This document shows positions 1 through 8,997 of a DNA stretch of 64,000 nucleotides, piece after piece. Made by a program: the position numbers and the translations under genes. Source of the DNA: Candidatus Mcinerneyibacterium aminivorans. Its GTDB lineage: Bacteria > Macinerneyibacteriota > Macinerneyibacteria > Macinerneyibacteriales > Macinerneyibacteriaceae. The notes beneath the pieces are model-generated. The model made no database searches. It was not told the origin of the DNA and saw nothing but the letters and a program-made list of their open reading frames with translations. The first letter of the stretch is position 1. Each line of letters opens with the position of its first letter. The stretch spans positions 1-64,000 of the forward strand of contig VSIX01000139.1 in the NCBI GenBank assembly GCA_008086245.1, written 5' to 3'.

Positions 1-876
1 AATCAGGTCTTATATACTCCAATGTGTTATAAGAATGGTACAATAGTAGATGATCTTTTATGTTATAGGATAGGAGAAGAGCATTATTATTTTATAATCA
101 ATTCGGCTAATCACGATAAGGATCTTGACTGGTTGAAGGAAAATGCCGAAGGATATGATCTGGAAATACTAAGGGATATTTCTCCTGGGTATTCTCTTTT
201 TGCTGTTCAGGGACCTAATGCAGAAAAAGCAATGCAGAAATTAGTTTCAAGAGATATGAATAAACTAAAGTTTTTTAGATTATGGAAAGATGTTAAAATA
301 GATGACATAGATGTTGATATGATTTCAAGAACAGGGTATACCGGTGAAGATGGTGTAGAGATCCTGGTTAAAAATAAATATGCTTCCAGATTATGGAAAA
401 TGATTATGGAAGCCGGGAAGGAATATGGAATTAAACCTTGTGGTTTAGGAGCAAGGGATACGCTTAGATTAGAAGCAAAATTAATGCTTTATGGTAATGA
501 TATTGATGATACAACCACTCCTGTAGAGGCAGCTTTAAAATGGACGGTGGATTTAGATAAAGATACAGATTTTAATGGTAAAGAAGTTATAAAAAAACAA
601 ATTGAAAACGGAACCGATAGAATACTAAAAGGATTTGAAATGATTGATCGTGGCATTCCGAGACATAATATGGAGATATATAATACAGATGGGGATAAAA
701 TCGGATATGTAACAAGCGGTAATTACGCCCCTTATCTGAAAAAGACAGTAGGGTTGGGATATATTGATAGGCCGTATCATAAAAGAAATACGGAAATAAT
801 GATTGATATAAGAGGTAAAAAGAAAAAAGCAAAGATTGTAAAGACACCTTTTTATAAAAAATCATATAAAAAATAA
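1..876 (+). CDS. gcvT: Aminomethyltransferase, glycine cleavage T protein (5' end cut by window)
   Basis: T protein moves the aminomethyl carbon of glycine from lipoyl-H protein to tetrahydrofolate, releasing ammonia, in the cytoplasm. The reading frame is open from base 1: the first codons read NQVLYTPMCYKNG, which matches the family's internal 'G-x-V-x-Y-T-x-M-x-x-x-x-G' stretch, so the ATG at 22 is internal and roughly the first 70 residues lie outside the window. Seen further on are DDLL, SRTGYTGEDGVEI, GLGARDTLRLEA and GYVTSG, all typical of GcvT. The H and P protein genes are not in the window. purM follows after 21 bases and may be co-transcribed. Confidence 0.93.
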   Translation, partial: NQVLYTPMCYKNGTIVDDLLCYRIGEEHYYFIINSANHDKDLDWLKENAEGYDLEILRDISPGYSLFAVQGPNAEKAMQKLVSRDMNKLKFFRLWKDVKIDDIDVDMISRTGYTGEDGVEILVKNKYASRLWKMIMEAGKEYGIKPCGLGARDTLRLEAKLMLYGNDIDDTTTPVEAALKWTVDLDKDTDFNGKEVIKKQIENGTDRILKGFEMIDRGIPRHNMEIYNTDGDKIGYVTSGNYAPYLKKTVGLGYIDRPYHKRNTEIMIDIRGKKKKAKIVKTPFYKKSYKK

Positions 877-897
877 TAAGCTTTGAAGGGAGCAGCT

Positions 898-1890
898 ATG
901 AAGTACAAAGATACAGGTGTGGATATTGATAAGGCAAATGAAGCAGTTAAAAGAATAAAGGATAAAGTAAAATCTACATATGATAAAAATGTATTAACCG
1001 AACTCGGTTCATTTGGAGGACTGTATGAATTGAGAGGATATAAAAATCCGGTGCTAGTTTCCGGTACCGATGGGGTTGGAACCAAGCTCAAGCTTGCTTT
1101 TTTGGCAGGTAAACACAGTACGGTTGGTATTGATTTGGTTGCAATGAGTGTAAATGATATTTTGGTTCAGGGTGCAAAACCATTGTTTTTTTTGGATTAT
1201 ATTGCTACATCCAACCTCAAGCCAGAAGTTATGGAAGAAATTGTTGGTGGAATTGCTGAGGGTTGTAAAATAAGTAGCTGCTCCCTTTTAGGTGGTGAAA
1301 TGGCGGAGCTTCCCGGATTTTATCAGAAAGAAGAATATGACTTGGCTGGATTTGCTGTTGGTGCTTGTGAAAAGGAGAATATTATAACCGGTGAAAATAT
1401 TGAAAAAGGAGATGTCCTGATCGGGTTGCATTCTTCGGGTTTGCATTCAAACGGCTTCAGTCTTGCAAGGAAAGTATTGATTGATGAAAAGAATCCGGAT
1501 GAGATTCTTCTTGAAGAGATGCTGACTCCAACAAAAATTTATACAGAACCTGTAATGAATCTTATAGAAAGTATTAATATTAAAGGGATGGTACACATAA
1601 CGGGTGGGGGTTTTTATGAAAATATTCCAAGAATACTACCTGATAATTTAGCAGCTAAGATTGAAAAGAGTAGCTGGGAAGAACCCAATATATTTAAAAT
1701 GATTTCTTCCTCAGGTAATATTTCTCAAAAAGAGATGTTTAAAACTTTTAACATGGGTATCGGGTACATCATTGTAGTTGAGAAAAAACAGTTATTGGAA
1801 GCCAGAAATGTTCTTAAAAATACTGACTATGACTTTTCAATAATAGGAAATATATTTGAATCTAAGCAAAAAAAGGTAGTTATAAATTAA
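898..1890 (+). CDS. purM: Phosphoribosylformylglycinamidine cyclo-ligase (AIR synthetase)
   Basis: PurM closes the imidazole ring in de novo purine synthesis, converting FGAM to AIR with ATP. The 330-residue product is of normal length for the family. It shows SGTDGVGTKL, the ATP-loop-like NDILVQGAKPLFFLDY, LLGGEMAELPGFY and HITGGGFYENIPRILP, all PurM signatures. The ATG at 898 is preferred over the TTG at 883 because AAGGGAG sits 7 bases before it and because it matches family length. No other pur genes are adjacent. Confidence 0.95.
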   Translation: MKYKDTGVDIDKANEAVKRIKDKVKSTYDKNVLTELGSFGGLYELRGYKNPVLVSGTDGVGTKLKLAFLAGKHSTVGIDLVAMSVNDILVQGAKPLFFLDYIATSNLKPEVMEEIVGGIAEGCKISSCSLLGGEMAELPGFYQKEEYDLAGFAVGACEKENIITGENIEKGDVLIGLHSSGLHSNGFSLARKVLIDEKNPDEILLEEMLTPTKIYTEPVMNLIESINIKGMVHITGGGFYENIPRILPDNLAAKIEKSSWEEPNIFKMISSSGNISQKEMFKTFNMGIGYIIVVEKKQLLEARNVLKNTDYDFSIIGNIFESKQKKVVIN

Positions 1891-1896
1891 TATTAT

Positions 1897-3048
1897 ATGG
1901 AAAAATTACTAACAAGATTTCTAATATTTATATCAAGAAAAAAAGATTTTTCCCAGAGAAAATACTGGGGTAAATTTGAAGGTTTCTTAAGTATTATTTT
2001 TAATATAGTTCTGTTTATGATAAAATTAACAGTAGGAATCATTAGTAACAGTATTGCCATTATAGCAGATGCTGTTCATACATTGAGTGATATAGTTTCC
2101 TCTGCCGGTATAATTTGGGGATTTAATATTGCCTATCAACCACCGGATGAAAAACATCCTTTTGGACACGGTAGGTTTGAACATATTTTAACATTAGGAG
2201 TTTCGTTTTTATTATTTTATACCGGAATTGAATTTGTTAAAGAATCTGTGAAATCAATAAAAAACCCCAGCATTGTTGAATTCAACTTATGGTTGTTTTT
2301 ATCGATTTTTGCAACAATTATTATTAAAGAATTAATGGCAAGGCTATCACTAATAATAGGAAAGAAAATTGATTCTGATGCTCTTATTGCAGATGGATAC
2401 CACCATAGAACTGATGTTCTATCCACGGTTGTGGTTATTTTCACATTTTTTATTAAAAATATCGATGGTTATCTTGGTATTATTGTTTCCCTGTTTATTA
2501 TTTATTCAGCTTATGAAGTGGCAAAGGAAGCTGTTAATAATTTAATAGGGACAAAGCCTTCAAAAGAATTTATTCATAAGTTGAAGGAATTTGTTATTAA
2601 CTTTGAGGGGGTTGAGGGGATTCATGATATAATTGTAAACAAATATGGAGATACATATATAGTTTCATTTCACATGGAAATTGACATAAACTATAGTTTG
2701 GATGAGGCGCATGATTTAAGTGAGCGACTGGAAGACAGTGTGGATGATAAATTTAACATTAAATCCATTGTGCATATAGATCCAATCGATAAAAATGACG
2801 AAGAAGTTAATAAAGTTCGCAAAATTTTAAAAGGTTATTTTGATAAAAAAGATATTGTGGATTCCTTCCACGATGTTAGAAAAATAGGTAAAAGGCGGGT
2901 GAATATTGTATTTGATATTACTGTAAAAGAAAAAATTACCAAAGAAGAGGAGCAAAAAATTTACAGTGAAGTAAAAAAAATGCTGATGAAAGAAGTAAAG
3001 AACTTTCATGATGTTGTCATAAAGGTGGAGCCTTTATATGCCTACTGA
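1897..3048 (+). CDS. Cation diffusion facilitator family transporter
   Basis: Predicted inner-membrane antiporter exporting divalent metals (zinc, iron, manganese or similar). The 383 residues contain about six hydrophobic helices followed by a cytoplasmic metal-binding domain from about residue 215. The transport site appears as D58-x2-H61-x3-D65 in one helix and D166, H169/H170 and D173 (DGYHHRTD) in another. HPFGHGRFEH near residues 87-96 is a family hallmark. A C-terminal extension of about 90 residues resembles a second ACT-like cytoplasmic domain. The ATG lacks a clear Shine-Dalgarno site. The 3' end overlaps radC by 11 bases. The metal cannot be told from sequence. Confidence 0.9.
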   Translation: MEKLLTRFLIFISRKKDFSQRKYWGKFEGFLSIIFNIVLFMIKLTVGIISNSIAIIADAVHTLSDIVSSAGIIWGFNIAYQPPDEKHPFGHGRFEHILTLGVSFLLFYTGIEFVKESVKSIKNPSIVEFNLWLFLSIFATIIIKELMARLSLIIGKKIDSDALIADGYHHRTDVLSTVVVIFTFFIKNIDGYLGIIVSLFIIYSAYEVAKEAVNNLIGTKPSKEFIHKLKEFVINFEGVEGIHDIIVNKYGDTYIVSFHMEIDINYSLDEAHDLSERLEDSVDDKFNIKSIVHIDPIDKNDEEVNKVRKILKGYFDKKDIVDSFHDVRKIGKRRVNIVFDITVKEKITKEEEQKIYSEVKKMLMKEVKNFHDVVIKVEPLYAY

Positions 3049-3715
3049 AAGCAGAGGACACAAAAAAAGGTTGAGAAAAAAATTCAGGGAAAATGGTATT
3101 GATGCACTTCATGATTATGAAATTCTTGAATTTTATTTGGGATTAATTAATGTAAGGAAAGATACAAAAGATTTAGCTAAAAAGTTGATTGCTGAATATG
3201 AAACAGTAAGTAATGTTCTGGATGCAAAAATCGATAAACTACTTGATTTTAAGGGGCTCGGTTCCCGGACTGCTACGGCTTTGAAATTTTCTAAGGAATT
3301 AATAACCTACTACTTGAGAGAAAATATTGAAAATCAAACATATACTGTTAACTCTCCGGAAAGTGCCATACAGCATTTTGTTTCATATTATGGAAGTCAT
3401 GAATATGAAGAATTTTGTGTGATGTATTTGGATGGAAAGAATAACATTCAAAATATAATAAATTATCAAAAGGGTAGTATAAATTATTCTCAGGTATATC
3501 CCAAGAAGATTATAAAAAAAGCTATAGAAAACAATTCGGTATCAATTGTTCTGGTACATAATCATCCCTCTGGAAATTTGCAACCCTCACAGGCTGATAT
3601 AAATTTTACCCATAAAATGGAAAATATATGTCAAATGTTGGATATAACATTGCTGGATCATCTGATTATAGCACAAAAAGATTATTTCAGCTTAAAAGAA
3701 CACGGGCATTTATAA
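3038..3715 (+). CDS. radC: RadC family JAB/MPN domain protein
   Basis: The product has the two usual RadC parts: an N-terminal helix-hairpin-helix region (FKGLGSRTA, residues 71-79) and a C-terminal JAB1/MPN metalloprotease fold. The full zinc motif is present: E around 124-125, HNHPSGN at 174-180 and D187. The family's old link to DNA repair is disputed and its substrate is unknown. At 225 residues it is of normal length. Translation is probably coupled to the upstream cation transporter, whose last 11 bases it overlaps; AAGGTGGAG precedes the ATG. Confidence 0.93.
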   Translation: MPTESRGHKKRLRKKFRENGIDALHDYEILEFYLGLINVRKDTKDLAKKLIAEYETVSNVLDAKIDKLLDFKGLGSRTATALKFSKELITYYLRENIENQTYTVNSPESAIQHFVSYYGSHEYEEFCVMYLDGKNNIQNIINYQKGSINYSQVYPKKIIKKAIENNSVSIVLVHNHPSGNLQPSQADINFTHKMENICQMLDITLLDHLIIAQKDYFSLKEHGHL

Positions 3716-3769
3716 ATTGTCAAATAATAAAAAATTAGCATAAATAGTTTCAAAAATAAAAAAAATAAT

Positions 3770-3797
3770 TTTACAAACCGAAATAAATCGTTATAAT
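3770..3797 (+). promoter_or_regulatory. Sigma-70 type promoter before the flavoprotein pair
   Basis: TTTACA (3770-3775) and a perfect TATAAT (3792-3797) are separated by 16 bases, 41 bases before the start of the iron-sulfur flavoprotein, which has AAGGAGGG just before its ATG. Confidence 0.55.
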
Positions 3798-3838
3798 TTT
3801 CATGAGTTAATATAATACCATAGTAAAAAGGAGGGAAC

Positions 3839-5926
3839 ATGTCAGATTATCGTATTAAAAAGCATCCGATATTAGACATAGAAGAGAAAGAAGAGATTTC
3901 GTTTTACTGGAAAGGGCAGGAATATAAAGCTCAAAAAGATGAAATGATTACATCCGCTCTTTTTGCAAATGGAATTAGAGTATTTTCCTACCATCAAAAA
4001 GACGAGGCGCCACTGGGAATTTTTTGTGCAAATGGACAGTGTAGTCAGTGTATGGTAGTAGTAAATGGAACACCTGTTAGAGGTTGTATGACTCCGATTG
4101 AAGAAGGTATGCGAATTGAACCTTTAAAAGGATTGCCCGAGCTTCCCGAGGATGATGAGCCTATAAGCTCACAGGAGATTGAAGAATTAAAATATGAAGT
4201 GCTCATTATAGGTGGTGGTCCTGCAGGATTATCTGCTGCTATAGAGCTCGGTAAAGCAGGGGTTAAAACATTAATAGTCGATGATAAATATAAATTAGGA
4301 GGAAAACTGGTTTTACAAACACATAAATTTTTTGGATCAGTAGAAGATTCATATGCAGGTACAAGAGGATATAAAATAGGAGAAAAACTTGCAAGGCAGG
4401 TAGAAAAATATGAAAGTATTGATATTTGGTTGAATACTCCTGCTATAGGAATTTATGAAGACAAAAAAGTTGGCGTACTTAAAAATAATTCACAATATGT
4501 TTTAATTGAGCCTGAAATTCTTTTAAACTCCACAGGTGCTAGGGAAAAAAGTTTGGTTTTCCCTGGAAATACATTGCCCGGAGTTTACGGGGCAGGGGCT
4601 TTTCAAACCCTGGTTAATAGGGATCTTGTTAAAGCCGCCGATAAACTTTTTATAGTAGGAGGAGGAAATGTCGGTTTAATAGCAGGATATCATGCACTTC
4701 AGGCTGATATTAATGTAGTTGGATTGATAGAGGCAATGGATGAAGTTGGAGGATATTTTGTTCATAGAGATAAATTAAAACGTATGGGAGTTCCTATTTA
4801 CACAAGACATACAATTGTTAGTGCAAATGGAGAAGATAAAGTTGAAAGTGTAACAGTTGCAGAAATAGATAAAGATTTCAATATTATAGAGGATACCGAG
4901 AAAACTTATGAATGTGATACTATTTTAATTGCTGTGGGGCTTGATTCAGTGAATGAATTTCATAACCAGGCTCTTAATTTTAATATGAAAAGTTATGTGG
5001 CAGGTGATGCAGAAGAAATAGCTGAAGCTTCAGCTGCTATGTTTAGCGGCAAAATAAGAGGAATTGAAATCGCAAACGAATTAGGAGCAATTGATAAAAA
5101 AATTCCCGTGGAATGGCAAGAAAAAATGGAAATGTTAAAGAGTCCGGGGGGCGAAGAAGTTGAGATGGAAAACCCTCGAAAAAGGGAAGGAATTTATCCC
5201 GTATTTCATTGTTCTCAGGAGATACCCTGTAATCCCTGTATTTCAGTTTGTCCGCAAAAAGGAATTTATATTGACCCGGATAATATGATGAAAACACCGG
5301 AATTTATTGAAAATAATTACTGTATAGGATGCTATAGATGTGTTGCAGTTTGTCCGGGATTGGCAGTTACCCTGGTTGATTACCGGGAAGATAATGAAAA
5401 TCCTATTATTACCATAGCTCATGAGTATGGTGATGATCTTAAAGCGGGAGATACTGCAGTTTTGACCGGAAAAAATGGAAAAGAATTTGGTGAATTTGAA
5501 GTTATTGATACCGTAACTCTTCTGCATTACAGAAATACCAATTTAGTTCAATTTAAAGTGCCGGTTGATATCGCTGAAGATGTTGCTGGAGTGCTTGTTC
5601 AGGAGGATAGAGAAATTATTGAACCTCTTGATAAATATGTTGAAGAAATCAGGGATGATGAGATTGTTTGTAGATGTGAAAGAGTTACAGCTGGAGAAAT
5701 AAGAAAATGGATTAAAAGAGGAATAAATGATATAAATCAAATAAAAGCAATTACCAGAGCTGGAATGGGGGCCTGCGGAGGTAAAACCTGTGAAAATATC
5801 ATAGTAAGATTAATGAGAGATGAAGGCATAGATCAGGAGCATATAGTAAAAGATGTACAAAGGCCTCTATTTTTAGATACAAGATTTAAGTATTTTGCCG
5901 GCTTAAAGGATGGTGATGAAAAGTGA
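3839..5926 (+). CDS. Multi-centre iron-sulfur FAD oxidoreductase, HcnAB / sarcosine-oxidase-alpha-like
   Basis: This 695-residue protein reads as a natural fusion. Residues about 15-100 are a [2Fe-2S] domain (C63, C68, C71, C83) as in HcnA or the N terminus of heterotetrameric sarcosine oxidase alpha. Next comes an FAD/NAD(P) disulfide-reductase-type domain (GGGPAG at 125-130, a second GGGNVG near 280). About residues 458-515 form a two-cluster [4Fe-4S] ferredoxin insert. A BFD-like [2Fe-2S] domain (CRCERV...GACGGKTC) follows near 610-650. Relatives oxidise amines or imino acids such as sarcosine, proline, hydroxyproline or glycine (HcnABC). The next gene encodes the catalytic partner. The substrate cannot be assigned; the extra ferredoxin insert suggests electron transfer to a low-potential acceptor. 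Confidence 0.85.
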   Translation: MSDYRIKKHPILDIEEKEEISFYWKGQEYKAQKDEMITSALFANGIRVFSYHQKDEAPLGIFCANGQCSQCMVVVNGTPVRGCMTPIEEGMRIEPLKGLPELPEDDEPISSQEIEELKYEVLIIGGGPAGLSAAIELGKAGVKTLIVDDKYKLGGKLVLQTHKFFGSVEDSYAGTRGYKIGEKLARQVEKYESIDIWLNTPAIGIYEDKKVGVLKNNSQYVLIEPEILLNSTGAREKSLVFPGNTLPGVYGAGAFQTLVNRDLVKAADKLFIVGGGNVGLIAGYHALQADINVVGLIEAMDEVGGYFVHRDKLKRMGVPIYTRHTIVSANGEDKVESVTVAEIDKDFNIIEDTEKTYECDTILIAVGLDSVNEFHNQALNFNMKSYVAGDAEEIAEASAAMFSGKIRGIEIANELGAIDKKIPVEWQEKMEMLKSPGGEEVEMENPRKREGIYPVFHCSQEIPCNPCISVCPQKGIYIDPDNMMKTPEFIENNYCIGCYRCVAVCPGLAVTLVDYREDNENPIITIAHEYGDDLKAGDTAVLTGKNGKEFGEFEVIDTVTLLHYRNTNLVQFKVPVDIAEDVAGVLVQEDREIIEPLDKYVEEIRDDEIVCRCERVTAGEIRKWIKRGINDINQIKAITRAGMGACGGKTCENIIVRLMRDEGIDQEHIVKDVQRPLFLDTRFKYFAGLKDGDEK

Positions 5927-7074
5927 AAACTTATGATGTTATAATTATTGGAGCGGGAAGTGTTGGAACGCCTCTGGCCATGTTTTTGGCTGACAGCGGT
6001 CTTGATATACTTGTTTTGGATAAAAAGTCATCTCCCGGACAGGGCCAGAACAAAAAAGCAATTGGTGGTATAAGAGCAACTCATTCTGCAAGATCAAAAA
6101 TTCTTATAGCCAAAAAAAGTTTGGAAATATTTTCTGGCTGGGAGGAAAAAACAGGAGATGATATTGAATGGTATGAAGGAGGATATTCCTATCCTGTCTA
6201 CAATGAGGAAGATGAAGAAAACCTTAAGAATCTGCTTGAAATACAGCAAAAATTTGGTTTAAATATAAAATGGCTTGATAAAGAAGAATATGTTAAAAAG
6301 GTGCCAATGATAAAAAAAGAAGGACTAATAGGATCTACATATTCACCTGAAGATGGTTCTGCTTCACCTTTGAGAGCAATAAATTCATTTTATCTGCAGG
6401 CAGAGCAAAATGGTGCTGAATTTAAATTTGAAGAAGCAGTAGAAAGTATTTATACAAATAAATCAAAAGTTACAGGTGTAAAAACGGATAGAGGAGAATA
6501 CAGCTGTAAATATGTTGTTAATGCAGCAGGGGCATATGCAAAGGAAATTGGAAAAATGGTTGGCATTGAAGTACCTGTTACCCCTGATTCTCATGAAGCT
6601 GGGATTACAGAACCGGTTCAAAGATTGTTTGAACCAATGGTAGTAGATATTAGACCTGCAGAGGGGTCTAAAAATTATTATTTCTATCAGCATAAAACAG
6701 GACAGATAGTTTTTTGTATTACACCTAATCCTCCTATTGTTGGAACAGATACGAATCACACTTCTGTATTTTTACCTCAGGTTTCAAAGAGAATGTTAAA
6801 TATAATGCCCAGATTGAAAAATATCAATATTAGAAGAACCTGGAGGGGATTGTACCCTATGACACCTGATGGTTATCCAATAGTAGGGGAAACAAAGGAG
6901 ATTAAAGGATTTTATAATATGGCAGGCATGTGTGGCCAGGGATTTATGCTTGGTCCGGGACTGGGATATTATGTTTCCGAAGATATTACAGGTGATATTA
7001 GCAATGAAGATAAGGATATTCTCGGAGATCTTTCATTATATAGAGATTTTTCAGGCAGTGAAGCTTTAAAATAA
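5923..7074 (+). CDS. FAD-dependent amine/imino-acid dehydrogenase, sarcosine-oxidase-beta / HcnC-like
   Basis: DAO-superfamily flavoprotein of 383 residues with an N-terminal dinucleotide fold (GAGSVG at 10-15) and the sarcosine-oxidase-beta-like stretch GGIRATHS near residue 48. C-terminal TPDGYPIVGE and GMCGQGFMLGPGLG close the FAD site. It starts at a GTG that overlaps the previous stop (GTGA), so the two are translationally coupled and presumably form one complex. This subunit would oxidise the substrate and pass electrons to the iron-sulfur subunit. A predicted terminator follows at once, so the operon is two genes long. The substrate is unknown; glycine-derived amines are plausible given gcvT nearby, but that is inference. 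Confidence 0.87.
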   Translation: MKTYDVIIIGAGSVGTPLAMFLADSGLDILVLDKKSSPGQGQNKKAIGGIRATHSARSKILIAKKSLEIFSGWEEKTGDDIEWYEGGYSYPVYNEEDEENLKNLLEIQQKFGLNIKWLDKEEYVKKVPMIKKEGLIGSTYSPEDGSASPLRAINSFYLQAEQNGAEFKFEEAVESIYTNKSKVTGVKTDRGEYSCKYVVNAAGAYAKEIGKMVGIEVPVTPDSHEAGITEPVQRLFEPMVVDIRPAEGSKNYYFYQHKTGQIVFCITPNPPIVGTDTNHTSVFLPQVSKRMLNIMPRLKNINIRRTWRGLYPMTPDGYPIVGETKEIKGFYNMAGMCGQGFMLGPGLGYYVSEDITGDISNEDKDILGDLSLYRDFSGSEALK

Positions 7075-7084
7075 ACAATCTCAT

Positions 7085-7131
7085 AAATGGGAGGATAGAG
7101 CTTGAGGATATTCTCCCATTTTTTGTTTTAA
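7085..7131 (+). terminator. Rho-independent terminator after the flavoprotein operon
   Basis: A 13 bp stem with one G-U pair (7085-7097 with 7109-7121) and an 11-base loop is followed by a T-rich run (TTTTTTGTTTTA). It lies 11 bases after the stop and separates this operon from the convergent thioredoxin gene. Confidence 0.8.
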
Positions 7132-7140
7132 ATAAAAAAA

Positions 7141-7467
7141 TTATTTTTGATAAAGTTTGATATATCTTTTTAGTTCTTTCTTTAGAACTTTTATGCTAAT
7201 ATATCTTGATTTTCTTAATGTTTCTTTTCCATTAATATAAAAAAGCAGCGTTGGCATAGAGAAAATAGAAAATTCTCCGCCCACTTTTTTTACTTTATTT
7301 ATATCGATATAAGCCATTTCAATATCCTCGAGTTTTGAAATGAGATTTTTTATCTTTGGAAAAAGTGATTTACAGATACTGCAATCAGGACTGGAAAAAT
7401 ACAAAATTACCAGATTGTTATTTTTTATGAATTTATTTATTTCTTTGATTGATTTCAATATTTTCAT
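7141..7467 (-). CDS. Thioredoxin-fold protein
   Basis: A 108-residue cytoplasmic thioredoxin-like protein with no signal peptide. The redox pair is C29-S-I-C32 (DCSIC) and the cis-proline loop is SMPT with P72, the standard arrangement. The CSIC active site differs from the CGPC of classical thioredoxins, so the redox potential and partner may differ. Its ATG directly follows the TAA of the upstream zinc-ribbon gene (TAAATG), so the two form a tight operon. The double palindrome upstream suggests tight, perhaps redox-responsive, control. Confidence 0.85.
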   Translation of the reverse strand: MKILKSIKEINKFIKNNNLVILYFSSPDCSICKSLFPKIKNLISKLEDIEMAYIDINKVKKVGGEFSIFSMPTLLFYINGKETLRKSRYISIKVLKKELKRYIKLYQK

Positions 7468-7659
7468 TTAGTTTTCCTTATACTGATTAATTTTTGTTTC
7501 ATTTAGAGATTCTATTTTATCGGTTTTAAGATTTAAATCATAGGCTGAGCCGCAGCTTGGACATATAAATATAATTTTATATGAATTTTTTCTATTCCTA
7601 AAAGATACATGAAACCCTCTTTGATATCCACATTCAGGGCAAACTCTAAATTCTTCCAT
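7468..7659 (-). CDS. Small double-CxxC zinc-ribbon protein
   Basis: A 63-residue protein with two CxxC knuckles, C7/C10 (CPECG) and C33/C36 (CPSCG), predicted to bind one zinc. It resembles zinc-ribbon domains found in many unrelated proteins, so no specific function is given. A strong GGAGG precedes the ATG. It is the first gene of an operon with a thioredoxin-fold protein; a role as a redox-sensitive partner or substrate is only inference from position. Confidence 0.75.
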   Translation of the reverse strand: MEEFRVCPECGYQRGFHVSFRNRKNSYKIIFICPSCGSAYDLNLKTDKIESLNETKINQYKEN

Positions 7660-7682
7660 AAATATCCTCCTCTTTATAATTA

Positions 7683-7712
7683 TATCAATTGATATTTTAT
7701 AATCAATTGATA
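7683..7712 (-). promoter_or_regulatory. Two 12 bp palindromic operators over a promoter
   Basis: TATCAATTGATA (7683-7694) is a perfect palindrome, and AATCAATTGATA (7701-7712) repeats it with one end base changed; the centres are 18 bp apart. On the minus strand a TTGATT -35 and a TATAAT -10 with a 16 bp spacer run through both palindromes, 20-30 bases before the zinc-ribbon gene. A dimeric repressor such as a MarR-family protein binding here would block the promoter. Confidence 0.6.
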
Positions 7713-7796
7713 CAAACTGTAAATATTTATATTTATTGAAACAATAAGTTAGACAAAACTGTCTTATAAGTATGTGAGAAATTGGAAGGGGCGTAT

Positions 7797-8897
7797 ATGA
7801 AAAAAGTATTTATGACAATTTTACTTTTAATATTTGTATTTTCGTGTAAATCTCCTAAGGATCTTGTTAAAAATGATAAAACTCCAATCAGAGGGGTGAA
7901 AAAAGTAGAAATTGTGAATGTTTGGCAGGCAGAAAATTTTACAAACAGCAATTCTATGTTATGTGCCGGTATTTATAAAAATCAGATATATTTTCTTCAG
8001 GATTTGCCCGATGAATTTGTAATAAACTTCAGAACTTTTAAAGGCAAAAATATAAAAAAGATTGAAATATCTAAAGGAAATGGTCCAGGAGAAGCCAGAC
8101 ACAGTATGGGGCTTAGAATTTATAAGGATAGGATTTATTTCGTTGACATAACCTTAAGAAGAATATCTATTTTCAATATGGATGGAAAATTTCTCGATAG
8201 TTTAGAAATGGGGAGTGATATAGGGCCGATTATGGGAATAGATATCATGGATAATATCCTTTATTTTAGCGGGTATTCAAATAATTATTTAGGAAAGTAT
8301 GACCTGGAAGGTAATAAAATTATAAAAGAATTAGCTAATCCAGATGTGCCAGACCGGGCACCCAAACATGGAGATGATTTTAAAAATGGCATATTAAAAA
8401 TTGATTATAAAACAGGAAAAATTTTTTACTCCTATGCCGGTTATCCTTATAAAATTGAAAAATATGATAGCGACTTAAATAAATTGTTAACTATTAAGAA
8501 AGAAAGTGAAGAAAGTTTCAAAAAAACACACTGGTTTATTCATGATAGACATACATCAATTGTGGGAGATTTTGCTGTACTATCAATGGCATTTGATGAT
8601 AAATACCTTTACGGACCTATTCATACCATGAGTATGGAAGTAAAAGGGAAAAACTTAATAACAAATGAGATAGATGGGGAAATAGCAGTTTTTAATAAAA
8701 ATAATGGTAAATTTGTTTACAAATTAAAAAATGAAAAATTAGAAGGTATAGATGGTGGGTTTTATATTTTTGGTGTCACTGAAGATTATATAATTACAAC
8801 GGTTTGGGATAATGATTCAGTTATAAAAGATTTACTTGAAAATAAAAATATTTCTTCAGGTTATGCTTTTGTAATATTTGAAAATCCAGTAAATTGA
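7797..8897 (+). CDS. Lipoprotein with predicted six-bladed beta-propeller
   Basis: 366 residues beginning with a lipoprotein signal whose lipobox is VFSC (Cys17). The body has repeated blade-like strings such as GNGPGEARH, RIYFVDITLRRISIFNMDGKF and a later NILYFSG segment. These resemble the 6-bladed beta-propeller lipoproteins common in Bacteroidetes-type diderms. The ATG at 7797 is preferred over the in-frame TTG at 7782 because GGAAGGGG precedes it and the signal peptide then has normal geometry. It is probably anchored in the outer or inner membrane; the ligand is unknown. It stands alone. Confidence 0.72.
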   Translation: MKKVFMTILLLIFVFSCKSPKDLVKNDKTPIRGVKKVEIVNVWQAENFTNSNSMLCAGIYKNQIYFLQDLPDEFVINFRTFKGKNIKKIEISKGNGPGEARHSMGLRIYKDRIYFVDITLRRISIFNMDGKFLDSLEMGSDIGPIMGIDIMDNILYFSGYSNNYLGKYDLEGNKIIKELANPDVPDRAPKHGDDFKNGILKIDYKTGKIFYSYAGYPYKIEKYDSDLNKLLTIKKESEESFKKTHWFIHDRHTSIVGDFAVLSMAFDDKYLYGPIHTMSMEVKGKNLITNEIDGEIAVFNKNNGKFVYKLKNEKLEGIDGGFYIFGVTEDYIITTVWDNDSVIKDLLENKNISSGYAFVIFENPVN

Positions 8898-8958
8898 GGA
8901 ATTATTTAACAATTTCTCAATATCTATTTTGAAAAAATAATAATCAAAGATTCAAGAA

Positions 8959-8990
8959 ATTAAAGGGAGAAAAGTATCCCTCCCTTTAAT
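8959..8990 (-). terminator. Hairpin between convergent genes, probable terminator
   Basis: A perfect 11 bp stem (8959-8969 with 8980-8990) with a 10-base loop lies just past the stop of the minus-strand zinc protease. The run after it on the minus strand is only moderately T-rich, so it may act as a weak terminator or mRNA end stabiliser. Confidence 0.5.
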
Positions 8991-8997
8991 AATAAAG

